Shown here piece by piece: positions 35,383 through 43,148 of a stretch of 64,000 bases of DNA (positions are counted from its first letter, which is position 1; each line of letters starts with the position of its first letter). The DNA is taken from NCBI GenBank assembly GCA_020636405.1, contig JACJXW010000004.1, forward strand, positions 2,654,001 to 2,718,000. The letters run 5' to 3'. Position numbers and translations under genes: made by a program. A model generated the notes under the pieces. That model was given only the letters and a program-made list of their open reading frames with translations. It was not told the origin of the DNA and did not search any database. This stretch comes from Lewinellaceae bacterium. GTDB taxonomy: Bacteria; Bacteroidota; Bacteroidia; Chitinophagales; Saprospiraceae.

Positions 35383-35961
35383 ATGAAAAGAAAACTTGAT
35401 GATATAGCAGGTATCTCCACCGGAGTTTTTAAAAAAGGGAGCCCTTCCGGCACCGTCTTTTACTTGCAGGCGAAACACTTTGATGATTATGGAAGGTTCC
35501 ATCCAGATGGTGTTGTCAGTCCCGAAATTTCAATGGATGATCGGTTGGAAAGACATCTGTTGCAGGAAGGAGATATTTTGCTGATCTCAAAAGGGGATAG
35601 TAACAGGGCGTGTCTTTACCAAACCGAGGTTGGCCCTGCCGTGGCTTCATCGACCTTTTTTGTGATCCGGTTGCGGTCAAACGAAGTGCTGCCGGAATAC
35701 CTGCAATGGTACCTCAATACTTCTTTTCTGCAATCTACTCTTTTTGCCCTTTCCAGAGGGACACGAATACTTTCTCTTTCCAAAAAAGCCCTTGCAAAAG
35801 TTGAGGTCAGTATACCTTCGATTCGCCAACAGGAGCAAATCCTGAAAGCACAGGCACTTTGGGAAAAGGAGCGGGCCCTTACATTCGAGTTGGTGGAGCT
35901 TAAGGGCGCGCTTTATCAGAACCTTTTGTTCAACCTGACAAAATCGAACACAAATGCATAA
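35383..35961 (+). CDS. Short HsdS-like specificity protein (single target-recognition domain)
   Basis: A 192-residue protein resembling half of a type I specificity subunit: one target-recognition domain (LDDIAGISTGVFKKGSP to VIRLRSNEVLPEYLQWYLNT) followed by one conserved helix (IRQQEQILKAQALWEKERAL). Full HsdS proteins have two of each. The start at 35383 is chosen; a TTG lies 15 bp upstream in frame. It overlaps hsdM by 8 bp, so the two are translationally coupled. A full-length HsdS is encoded 4.6 kb downstream. The short form might dimerise to give a palindromic specificity, or modulate the longer subunit. Neither is proven. Confidence 0.8.
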   Translation: MKRKLDDIAGISTGVFKKGSPSGTVFYLQAKHFDDYGRFHPDGVVSPEISMDDRLERHLLQEGDILLISKGDSNRACLYQTEVGPAVASSTFFVIRLRSNEVLPEYLQWYLNTSFLQSTLFALSRGTRILSLSKKALAKVEVSIPSIRQQEQILKAQALWEKERALTFELVELKGALYQNLLFNLTKSNTNA

Positions 35962-37519
35962 GACAAACAAGGAAGATGTTTTCAAAGTCGTCTGGCGTGC
36001 CTGCGATACCTTTCGCGGAGTCATCGACCCGGCGCAGTACAAGGACTATGTGCTGACTATGCTGTTCATCAAGTATGTTAGCGATGTCTGGAGGGACAAG
36101 ATGGAGGCGTACCTTGAAAAGTATAAGGGAGATAAGGAACGCGCCGAGTGGGCCATGCAGCGGGAACGCTTTATCGTTCCAAAACATTCCCGTTTCGATG
36201 ATTTGTACGAAAACCGGGGTGAAGCCAACATCGGCGAACTGATCAACCAGGCACTGGAAGGCCTGGAAGAAGCCAACCCGGGCAAGCTCTCCGGAGAGGA
36301 CGGCTCTGGCGTTTTCCGAAACATCGATTTCAACTCCAGCAACCTGGGCGATACAAAGGATAAGAACACGCGCCTGAAAAACCTACTCATCGATTTCAGC
36401 GACGAGAAACTGGACCTGCGCCCTTCCCGCCTGGCGGGGCAGGACGTGATCGGAGACGCCTACGAATTCCTCATCAGCCTATTTGCTTCTGACGCCGGAA
36501 AAAAAGCGGGAGAGTTTTACACCCCCGGCGAAGTGTCCACCCTGATCGCTAAACTGACCCGCTCGCAGCCTGGCGCCCGGATCTGCGACCCTACCTGCGG
36601 CTCCGGTTCCCTGCTGGTCAAAGCCGGCCAGGAGGTCGGGTCGGACAATTTCTCGCTCTACGGCCAGGAAGCCAACGGCAGCACCTGGGCCCTGGCAGTG
36701 ATGAATATGTTCCTGCACGGCATGGACAACGCCACGATCCGTTGGGGAGATACCATCCGCAACCCCAAGCTGAAAGAAGGGGATGCCCTGATGAAGTTCG
36801 ACACGGTGGTCGCTAATCCTCCTTTCAGCCTGGACAAATGGGGCAAAGTACATGACGACAAGGAAGCCAAGGGCACAGATTTCGACCCGGAATCTGATAT
36901 GTACGGCCGCTTCTGGCGGGGCGTGCCTCCCAAAAGCAAAGGCGACTGGGCTTTCATCACCCACATGATCGAAACGGCCTACGAAGGCAAAGGCAAAGTT
37001 GGCGTGGTGGTGCCACACGGCGTCCTCTTCCGGGGCAGCTCGGAGGGGCGGATCCGGCAGAAAACCATCGAGGAAAACCTGCTGGAAGCCGTGATCGGCC
37101 TGCCGGCCAACCTCTTTTTCGGCACGGGCATCCCGGCGGCGATCCTGATTTTCAACAAAGGCAAGGGGGACAACCGCAACATCCTTTTCATCGACGCCAG
37201 CGAACGCTACGAGTCGGGAAAGAACCAGAACAAGCTCCGGGAAAAAGACATCGAAGAGATCGTCGAAACATATCGCAAGTTCAATGGCGGCCAACTGTCA
37301 CCCGGCGTGGTGGAGGATAAATTCTCTTACGTGGCCACCTTCGAAGAGGTAAGAGAGAACGACTTCAACCTGAATATTCCCCGCTACGTGGATACCTTCG
37401 AGGAGGAGCCGGAGGTGGATCTCCAGGCGGTGCAGGAGCGGATAGAGGCGATAGAGGCGGAGTTGGGGGAGGTGCAGGAGGAGATGGAAAAATGCCTTAA
37501 AGACCTGGGGCTTTTTTAG
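35954..37519 (+). CDS. hsdM: Type I restriction-modification methyltransferase subunit
   Basis: A 521-residue N6-adenine methyltransferase. The N-terminal helical domain (FKVVWRACDTFRGVIDPAQY) is followed by the SAM-binding motif I (ARICDPTCGSGSLLVKAG, near residue 211) and the catalytic motif IV NPPF (VVANPPFSLDKWG, near residue 287). The C-terminal tail is a long acidic helix rich in Glu, which contacts the specificity subunit in this family. It overlaps the short hsdS gene before it. With HsdS it protects host DNA; with HsdR, encoded 7.5 kb downstream, it forms the nuclease. Confidence 0.97.
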   Translation: MHKTNKEDVFKVVWRACDTFRGVIDPAQYKDYVLTMLFIKYVSDVWRDKMEAYLEKYKGDKERAEWAMQRERFIVPKHSRFDDLYENRGEANIGELINQALEGLEEANPGKLSGEDGSGVFRNIDFNSSNLGDTKDKNTRLKNLLIDFSDEKLDLRPSRLAGQDVIGDAYEFLISLFASDAGKKAGEFYTPGEVSTLIAKLTRSQPGARICDPTCGSGSLLVKAGQEVGSDNFSLYGQEANGSTWALAVMNMFLHGMDNATIRWGDTIRNPKLKEGDALMKFDTVVANPPFSLDKWGKVHDDKEAKGTDFDPESDMYGRFWRGVPPKSKGDWAFITHMIETAYEGKGKVGVVVPHGVLFRGSSEGRIRQKTIEENLLEAVIGLPANLFFGTGIPAAILIFNKGKGDNRNILFIDASERYESGKNQNKLREKDIEEIVETYRKFNGGQLSPGVVEDKFSYVATFEEVRENDFNLNIPRYVDTFEEEPEVDLQAVQERIEAIEAELGEVQEEMEKCLKDLGLF

Positions 37520-37713
37520 GGAAGTAATAGTAAGTGTAAATTATTTGAGTGTACGTTGCTTTAGTGGTTTTCCACATAGTTTTGAGTGTTATTAACAGTG
37601 ATCAAGGTGAGAGTTAATACTTAGAAAGTTTAAAAATAGGTTGTTATAAAACTTGTCAACAATATGTGGATAACTATTTGGCTTTTTGCCGAATCTTAAG
37701 TATACAAGAGTGT

Positions 37714-37893
37714 TATCTTTGTATTGACATTTTGAGCAAAATAAAAAGGCCCTAGAAAGTTGGACGCTTTCTAGGGCCAGGGAAAGGAGAACCCTGCTAC
37801 CGGTTAAATTCCGGAAAACAGGAATTCTCAAATAATTGCGTCGTAAATGTAGAAAATACTCTACACATAGAGAACTCTCCTTTCCCCCTTTTT
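37714..37893 (+). ncRNA. Candidate structured small RNA between hsdM and the HNH gene
   Basis: Several paired elements fit one short transcript. A -7-like tatcttTG lies at 37714-37721. A perfect 12-bp hairpin follows (ggccctagaaag at 37748-37759 with ctttctagggcc at 37767-37778). A long-range perfect 11-bp stem (gggaaaggaga at 37780-37790 with tctcctttccc at 37876-37886) encloses two smaller hairpins (ccgg/ccgg near 37800-37814 and tgtaga/tctaca at 37848-37865) and is followed by five T. No open frame covers it. The -33 element is poor (spacer 25 bp). It could instead be the 5' leader of the HNH gene. Confidence 0.45.
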
Positions 37894-37956
37894 GCTCCGG
37901 AGTTCACAACCCCACTCTCCGTTAATTTTTAAAAAGGGGTTAAAACATTTTCAATT

Positions 37957-38271
37957 ATGTCATTTAGACGTAGAGGAAACACAACGACTGGTGGTTCATT
38001 TGATGCCGCCACTGTGCAGGCAGTATGGGAGAAAGGTAGAGTTGCACCCGGGAGAGACCCTAAAAGCTGGCGAAGAGACAGCTGTGGTGCACTGATCTAC
38101 CGGTTTAGTTATGGGGACACAGATTCCCAGAATGGTTGGGAGATTGACCATATTCTTCCGGTATCCAAGGGAGGCAGTGATGGGTTGAATAACCTCCAAC
38201 CACTCCAATGGCAGAACAATCGCCATAAAGGTGATGACTCTCCAAACTGGGCCTGCCTGATTAGAGCATAA
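37957..38271 (+). CDS. Small HNH nuclease-like protein
   Basis: A 104-residue protein with a basic N terminus (MSFRRRGNTTTGGSFDAATV) and a C-terminal HNH motif: EIDHILPVSKGGSD supplies the catalytic His and its Asp neighbour, and NNLQPLQWQNNRHKGD supplies the later Asn and His. The usual zinc-binding cysteine pairs are missing. Proteins of this size are nicking or double-strand nucleases or their relatives, often near restriction genes. It follows the candidate small RNA and precedes rhuM by 54 bp. Its role in defence is inferred from location. Confidence 0.8.
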   Translation: MSFRRRGNTTTGGSFDAATVQAVWEKGRVAPGRDPKSWRRDSCGALIYRFSYGDTDSQNGWEIDHILPVSKGGSDGLNNLQPLQWQNNRHKGDDSPNWACLIRA

Positions 38272-38325
38272 GCCGTGGACAGAAGGGTGCTGGGATATCT
38301 CAGCACTCTTCAAAACAGCATTAAA

Positions 38326-39318
38326 ATGGATAAGGGAGAAATCATCATATATCAATCTGAAGCGGGGAATACCAAGATCGATATCCGTTTGGATAATGAG
38401 ACCTTGTGGCTGACTATTAACCAGCTTGCAGAGCTATTCCAAAGAGATAAATCTGTCATCTCCCGACACCTGAAGAATATTTTTGAGGAGGGAGAGCTCG
38501 ATCAGGATGCAACTGTTGCAAAAATTGCAACAGTTCAAAAGGAAGGCCGGCGCAAAGTAACCCGGGAATTGGAATATTATAATCTCGATGCGATTATCTC
38601 AGTAGGCTATCGGGTCAAATCCCATATCGCCACTAAATTCCGCATCTGGGCGACGGAACGACTCAAAGAATACCTCATCAAAGGTTTTGTGCTGGACGAC
38701 GAGAGGCTGAAAAAAGCCCGGAACGATTATTTTGACGAGCTGCTTAGTCGCATTCGGGATATCCGTTCTTCGGAGAAGGTCTTCTACCGGAAAATATGCG
38801 ATATCTACGTCACCAGCATTGACTATGATTCCAACAATGAGCTTTCTCAGGAGTTCTTCGCTACAGTCCAGAACAAATTCCATTGGGCAATTACCGGCCA
38901 GACTGCCGCCGAGATTATAAAAAGCCGGGCGGATGCCGCTCAGCCAAGCATGGGACTGACCAATTTCCCCTCCGATAGCATACGGCGGCAAGATGTAACC
39001 GTGGCCAAGAACTACCTCAACGAAGACGAACTGGAAGAACTGAACCTGATCGTTTCTCAGTACCTGGAATTTGCCGAGCTGCAGGCCCGCAACCGAAAGC
39101 CCATGTATATGAAGGACTGGATCAGCAAGCTACATGGATTTCTGACATTGAACGAGCGGGAAATACTCAACCATAAAGGTATTGTCTCGGCCGAGGACGC
39201 CCGGCGGCATGCGCTGGGAGAGTTTGATAAGTACCGGAAAACCCTTGATGCCGGGCCGGATGAGTTGGATAAGACGATTAGGAAACTGAAGGAAGGAGAT
39301 GATGACGAAAATGATTGA
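38326..39318 (+). CDS. rhuM: RhuM family protein
   Basis: A 330-residue protein of the RhuM family (named from a Salmonella pathogenicity-island gene), which often travels with type I restriction loci and other mobile genes. Visible marks are the N-terminal LWLTINQLAELFQRDKSVIS with its DNA-binding-like helix pair, then HLKNIFEEGELDQDATVAKI, and EYYNLDAIISVGYRVKS, the family's most conserved block. The ATG at 38326 is chosen; an in-frame GTG lies 51 bp upstream. Its function is unknown; a nucleic-acid-binding or toxin-like role has been suggested. Its base composition is more AT-rich than that of flanking core genes. Confidence 0.92.
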   Translation: MDKGEIIIYQSEAGNTKIDIRLDNETLWLTINQLAELFQRDKSVISRHLKNIFEEGELDQDATVAKIATVQKEGRRKVTRELEYYNLDAIISVGYRVKSHIATKFRIWATERLKEYLIKGFVLDDERLKKARNDYFDELLSRIRDIRSSEKVFYRKICDIYVTSIDYDSNNELSQEFFATVQNKFHWAITGQTAAEIIKSRADAAQPSMGLTNFPSDSIRRQDVTVAKNYLNEDELEELNLIVSQYLEFAELQARNRKPMYMKDWISKLHGFLTLNEREILNHKGIVSAEDARRHALGEFDKYRKTLDAGPDELDKTIRKLKEGDDDEND

Positions 39319-39363
39319 CTAAATTTCGAGTACTTTTATTATCCTATTAACTAAAGTAGAAAT

Positions 39364-40521
39364 ATGACAGGATACGGATTACCACGGATCCCCCCAACTG
39401 AAGAAGAAATCATTCGCAATTCCAGGCTTAGACAGCTTTACAATCACGAGTTTGAACAAGGAAGGTTCTTTCAGGTGGTTTTCGAAGATGAAAATGGAGT
39501 GACGTTTCAACTTGCTACGCGAACCTATATGAGGGTAGTTTACATTAAGGATAAAGATGATATTGAAGGAATAAAGTTGATCAAACTGATCGACGGCAAG
39601 GAAAAACAAAGCATTAAGTTTTCCAAGTTCAATATGCAGCAACTCAAGATGTTCCTGCACTTTATCAGCAGCATTGACCTAAAGGGGATTTCTGAGCGCC
39701 GTATTGCACTGGCTGATGATTCAACCAGCCTGATTGATGAGGAAACCAAAAAGAAAATTACGACGCTATTGTCTGGCACTGATGGAGCTGAACTGATAAA
39801 AGAATTGTTGGACGAAGGCATTATCACAGGAGAGGACCTGGTAAATACTGGATTTCGTAAACAACAACTGGATATTTTTCACCGGCTACTGTACGAAGGA
39901 TATCTGCCGGATTATAAAAGAGAGGTACTCGGTAGGCCATGCACCAAAGATGAAACCGCCTGGCAAATGTTCTTTGAGCGCAATCAATGGATATTTGGAT
40001 ATGGATTGAGTTACCGGTTCCAATCCATTCTTCAGCGGGAGTTTTCGGCTTCCGGCACTACGGCAGCCGGAAAGGATGAGGTGTTCGCCGATTACCTGCT
40101 GGGGGATAAGCGGTTCACCACCTTCGTTGAACTTAAAAAGCCAGATACTCCTCTGTTCGAGAACAGGAAAAACCGGTCGGGCTCCTGGTGTCTTTCTCAG
40201 GATTTGAGTCAAGCCATTTCTCAGATCCTGGAACAAAAAGCAAGTGGTGAAGTGAAGATGGCCACTACCAGGCTTGTTGATGGCGAATATAATCCGATTA
40301 CTCAACAGGCTTATGACGCAAAAGTGATCCTGATCATCGGTAGTTGGGACCAGGTGGATAATAGTAACGAGCCGGAAGGCATCAAAGAGATCAAGCGGAG
40401 AACGTTTGAACTGAAGCGGAGGGACTCCCGGAATATCGAGATCATCACTTATGATGAATTATATGAACGGGCCCGTTTTATCGTGCAGAACGAAAGCGGG
40501 TTCCTGAATGAGGCGGCTTAA
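39364..40521 (+). CDS. sduA: Shedu-type nuclease (DUF4263), SduA-like
   Basis: A 385-residue protein. Residues about 195-350 match the Shedu immune nuclease domain (DUF4263), a PD-(D/E)xK fold: FFERNQWIFGYGL, then Asp243 in EVFADYLLGDKR and the E-x-K pair at 256-258 in TTFVELKKPDTPLF, then a conserved Gln in LSQAISQILEQ. The first 190 residues are a variable sensor-like part, as in other Shedu proteins. Shedu alone protects against phage in experimental systems. Here it is cargo inside a type I locus: it follows rhuM by 45 bp and ends 28 bp before hsdS. It is AT-richer than the hsd genes, consistent with separate acquisition. Confidence 0.87.
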   Translation: MTGYGLPRIPPTEEEIIRNSRLRQLYNHEFEQGRFFQVVFEDENGVTFQLATRTYMRVVYIKDKDDIEGIKLIKLIDGKEKQSIKFSKFNMQQLKMFLHFISSIDLKGISERRIALADDSTSLIDEETKKKITTLLSGTDGAELIKELLDEGIITGEDLVNTGFRKQQLDIFHRLLYEGYLPDYKREVLGRPCTKDETAWQMFFERNQWIFGYGLSYRFQSILQREFSASGTTAAGKDEVFADYLLGDKRFTTFVELKKPDTPLFENRKNRSGSWCLSQDLSQAISQILEQKASGEVKMATTRLVDGEYNPITQQAYDAKVILIIGSWDQVDNSNEPEGIKEIKRRTFELKRRDSRNIEIITYDELYERARFIVQNESGFLNEAA

Positions 40522-40549
40522 TTTACGATCAGAGAAAAAAGTTCGAAGA

Positions 40550-41815
40550 ATGATAGAAGTACGCAAAAACAGGAGTGTCGAAAAAGAAACCAGGCCTGGA
40601 TATAAACCTACAAAGTTGGGGTGGCTGCCGGTGGAGTGGGAGGTGAAAAGGCTTGATAAGTTAGCACACATTCAAAAGGGAATCGCAAAAGGTCGTAAGA
40701 TATCAGGAGAGTCGGCGGTGCTTCCTTACATGAGAGTTGCAAATGTTCAAGATGGATACTTAGACTTGTCTACAGTAAAAAAGATCAAGGTTCCAAAAGA
40801 AGAAATCTCCAAGTATTTGCTCAAATATGGAGATGTTTTACTTACAGAAGGTGGAGACTTTGACAAGTTAGGAAGAGGTACGGTTTGGAAGAATGAGGTT
40901 GAGAATTGCGTGCATCAGAATCATATCTTTGCCGTCCGAACAAATCCGGAAAAATTACTTCCGAAGTTTTTGTCCGAATTATCCAGCAGTTTTTACGGCC
41001 GAAAATATTTCATGCTCTCTTCTAAGCAAAGTACAAATCTGGCGAGTATTAACTCTACTCAATTAAAGGCATTTCCGGTTCCCCTCCCCCCCCTCCCCGA
41101 ACAACAACAGATCGCCGCCATCCTCTCCGCCTGGGATAAGGCTATTGAGCGGACGCAGGCGCTCATCGCGGCGAAGGAGGAGCGGAGGAAGGGGGTGATG
41201 CGGAGGTTGTTGAGGGGGAAGGTGCGGGTGAAGGGCTTTGGTGGGGCGTGGCGGGAAGTTCATTTAAGAGATATTTTTGAAGAAAGAAAGGAAACTGGTT
41301 TCAATGAATTACCGCTTCTGGCTATTACAGCAGATAGAGGCGTCATCTATCGTGATGAATTGGATAAAAAGGATACATCAAATGACGACAAATCAAAGTA
41401 TAAAAGAATTTGTCCGGGGGATATTGGTTACAATACCATGAGAATGTGGCAGGGGCGTTCCGCGGTTTCAAACCTGGAAGGCATTGTAAGCCCGGCATAT
41501 ACCATTGTAACCCCCAATGAAGGAATAGATGTGGACTTTATGGGTAACTTGTTCCAACTGCCTGAAACCATTCACTTATTCTGGCGCTTTTCCCAAGGCC
41601 TCGTCAGCGATACTTTGAATTGTAAGTTTCCAAGTTTTGCTCAAATAAAAGTTATGATACCTCCAACTTATGAAGAGCAGGCGGCGATTAGTAAAATTTT
41701 GGAGTTGGCAGGAGAAGAAATACGACTTTTGACTAAACGGCTCGAAGCCCTGCGAGCTCAGAAGAAGGGGTTGATGCAGCGGTTGTTGACGGGGAAAGTT
41801 AGAGTAAAGATATAA
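40550..41815 (+). CDS. hsdS: Type I restriction-modification specificity subunit, full length
   Basis: A protein of about 421 residues with two target-recognition domains, each followed by a conserved helix, the standard HsdS plan. The first domain begins GWLPVEWEVKRLDKLAHIQK and the second AWREVHLRDIFEERK. The conserved linkers are near-identical: KGVMRRLLRGKVRVKG and KGLMQRLLTGKVRVKI. The start at 40550 is preferred; an ATG at 40508 overlaps the Shedu gene and would add a very basic leader. A run of eight C (41086-41093) sits between the first domain and its helix, at the conserved PLPPLPEQ segment, and could slip. The two domains read a bipartite DNA site that cannot be predicted here. Confidence 0.93.
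   Translation: MIEVRKNRSVEKETRPGYKPTKLGWLPVEWEVKRLDKLAHIQKGIAKGRKISGESAVLPYMRVANVQDGYLDLSTVKKIKVPKEEISKYLLKYGDVLLTEGGDFDKLGRGTVWKNEVENCVHQNHIFAVRTNPEKLLPKFLSELSSSFYGRKYFMLSSKQSTNLASINSTQLKAFPVPLPPLPEQQQIAAILSAWDKAIERTQALIAAKEERRKGVMRRLLRGKVRVKGFGGAWREVHLRDIFEERKETGFNELPLLAITADRGVIYRDELDKKDTSNDDKSKYKRICPGDIGYNTMRMWQGRSAVSNLEGIVSPAYTIVTPNEGIDVDFMGNLFQLPETIHLFWRFSQGLVSDTLNCKFPSFAQIKVMIPPTYEEQAAISKILELAGEEIRLLTKRLEALRAQKKGLMQRLLTGKVRVKI
41086..41093 (+). repeat. C8 homopolymer in hsdS
   Basis: Eight consecutive C, embedded in a longer C/T tract from 41081 to 41098, inside the coding sequence after the first recognition domain. Gain or loss of one C would frameshift HsdS and remove the second domain. 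Confidence 0.9.
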
Positions 41816-41818
41816 GCC

Positions 41819-42565
41819 ATGCACTTTATGTATGTAGATGAGAGCGGCGATCCGGGGTTGCATAAATATGGATCACCCTATTTCATTTTATCAGGCTTGA
41901 TTTTTCCTGAGGAAGACTGGCAGAAGTATTTACAGAGACTGAAAGAGTTTCGTAAGTCGGTAAAAAAACGCTATGGATTGTATGTGAGGGAGGAGATCCA
42001 TGCGGCAGAATTGATTCGGATAAAGAGTATTAAAGCTTATCGTAAAATCCGAAAAAGTGACCGTATTCATCTCCTGAAAGATTATTGTAGTCAATTACCT
42101 ATTATATTTGATAATGCGAAGGTGATTAATATCTGTCTGAAGAAAAATGAGTACGAAAATGCTGAAAAAGTGCAACTGACAGCATGGAATCGTTTGGCAC
42201 AGAGATACGACACTTACTTAAAGAAAACGGCTAAAGACCGGGGGATCATTATTTCTGATGATACTGATGGGATAAAGATCGTTCGTTTATTGCGCAAAAT
42301 GCGCGTTTACAATCCAGTTCCTTCACAATTTGAAGGTTATTACAATGTACCGACTGATAGTATTCTGGAAGATTTGTTTCAGCGCAGTTCTCAGCATTCC
42401 TATTTTATTCAGTCAGTGGATGTAATCGCTCATTTACTTTACAGAAAAGAATATCCAAAGGGGAGCCTGAAAAAGTTCGGCCTGGAAAAAATGTTCGCTA
42501 TTCTAGATCCCATTCTTTTGAAAGAAGCATCACGAAGCGATCCAATGGGAATTGTCAGAAAATAA
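41819..42565 (+). CDS. DUF3800 family protein
   Basis: A 248-residue protein with the DUF3800 hallmark MYVDESGDPG at its N terminus, followed by YFILSGLIFPEEDWQ and the later acidic residues IIISDDTDGIKI and SVDVIAHLLYRKE. The fold is predicted to be RNase H-like with Asp/Glu metal ligands, so a nuclease role is plausible but not shown for most members. It starts 3 bp after hsdS and looks like the last gene of this transcription unit, because a strong terminator follows. Members are often found near restriction and other defence genes. Confidence 0.88.
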   Translation: MHFMYVDESGDPGLHKYGSPYFILSGLIFPEEDWQKYLQRLKEFRKSVKKRYGLYVREEIHAAELIRIKSIKAYRKIRKSDRIHLLKDYCSQLPIIFDNAKVINICLKKNEYENAEKVQLTAWNRLAQRYDTYLKKTAKDRGIIISDDTDGIKIVRLLRKMRVYNPVPSQFEGYYNVPTDSILEDLFQRSSQHSYFIQSVDVIAHLLYRKEYPKGSLKKFGLEKMFAILDPILLKEASRSDPMGIVRK

Positions 42566-42569
42566 AATG

Positions 42570-42597
42570 CCCCGGTTGAAGAACCGGGGACTTTTCG
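42570..42597 (+). terminator. Intrinsic terminator after the DUF3800 gene
   Basis: A perfect 8-bp stem, ccccggtt at 42570-42577 with aaccgggg at 42582-42589, a gaag loop, and then acttttc. It splits the defence island into two transcription units. Confidence 0.7.
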
Positions 42598-42946
42598 CGG
42601 CCCGACAAGGCCATGCGGCCAGGCCAGGTCGACTTATCTTTACAACAAACCGGGAATACCGGAAGTTGACAAATTAATGGATGCCCGCGCTTGCACTAAG
42701 TCCATACGGACAACGACCTGAAGTCGGAATTCATGCAGCGAAGGCTCTGTAAAGTTAGGTTAAATGATCTGATAAAGCAAGTAACGAGGCCTATCGGTTG
42801 TCATTACGGATGAGTTGAAGCGCAAGATTTCAATTCCACAAAAACGGATAAAATTGAGGGCGTTATGACAATTTTATAGAGGCAATACATTGTTATTCAA
42901 TTGTTTAAATTCCACAAGGATTTCCATAAAGCTCAGACGTTTTATC
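42598..42946. other. Spacer with degenerate coding-like sequence
   Basis: About 350 bp with no intact gene. Short coding-like stretches appear on the plus strand between stops, consistent with decayed cargo. No terminal inverted repeats or attachment-like direct repeats were found. Confidence 0.35.
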
Positions 42947-43107
42947 ATGAGAAAAACCATCAACCGCAGCGTACTTACCATCATCCCCCGGCAGCCCTTC
43001 TACGATGGGTAGATGGTTTGAGTGGCATTACAGCTCTTTGGTGTGGGATTTGTTGCCGGATAAAAGAATACGGAGGGAAGCGTTTTGAGGAGGTGAGTAC
43101 GCAATAA
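42947..43107 (+). pseudogene. Internally deleted remnant of a small conserved protein
   Basis: The plus strand begins MRKTINRSVLTIIPRQPFYD and then hits a stop at 43010. In the adjoining frame it continues RWFEWHYSSLVWDLLPDKR and stops after REAF. The two pieces look like the first and last parts of a family of acidic small proteins of roughly 130-170 residues that I recall as starting with a RxINR-x-KPKQPF pattern and ending with WFDIEFHSMVxDL. The middle is missing and the frame is broken, so a decayed gene is the likeliest reading. An alternative 68-residue frame exists but has no support. Confidence 0.4.
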
Positions 43108-43148
43108 GACAAAAAACCGTAACTTGGGAAATACATATGAGACGAGAC

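Noticed and set aside
37655..37680. Possible replication origin: a TGTGGATAA box in AT-rich DNA
   Set aside because: Only one DnaA-type box is seen, and no dnaA, dnaN or plasmid replication gene is near.
42901..43107. A 68-residue open frame
   Set aside because: Its translation has no family look, while two other frames of the same DNA show protein-like fragments. The frame is probably accidental.
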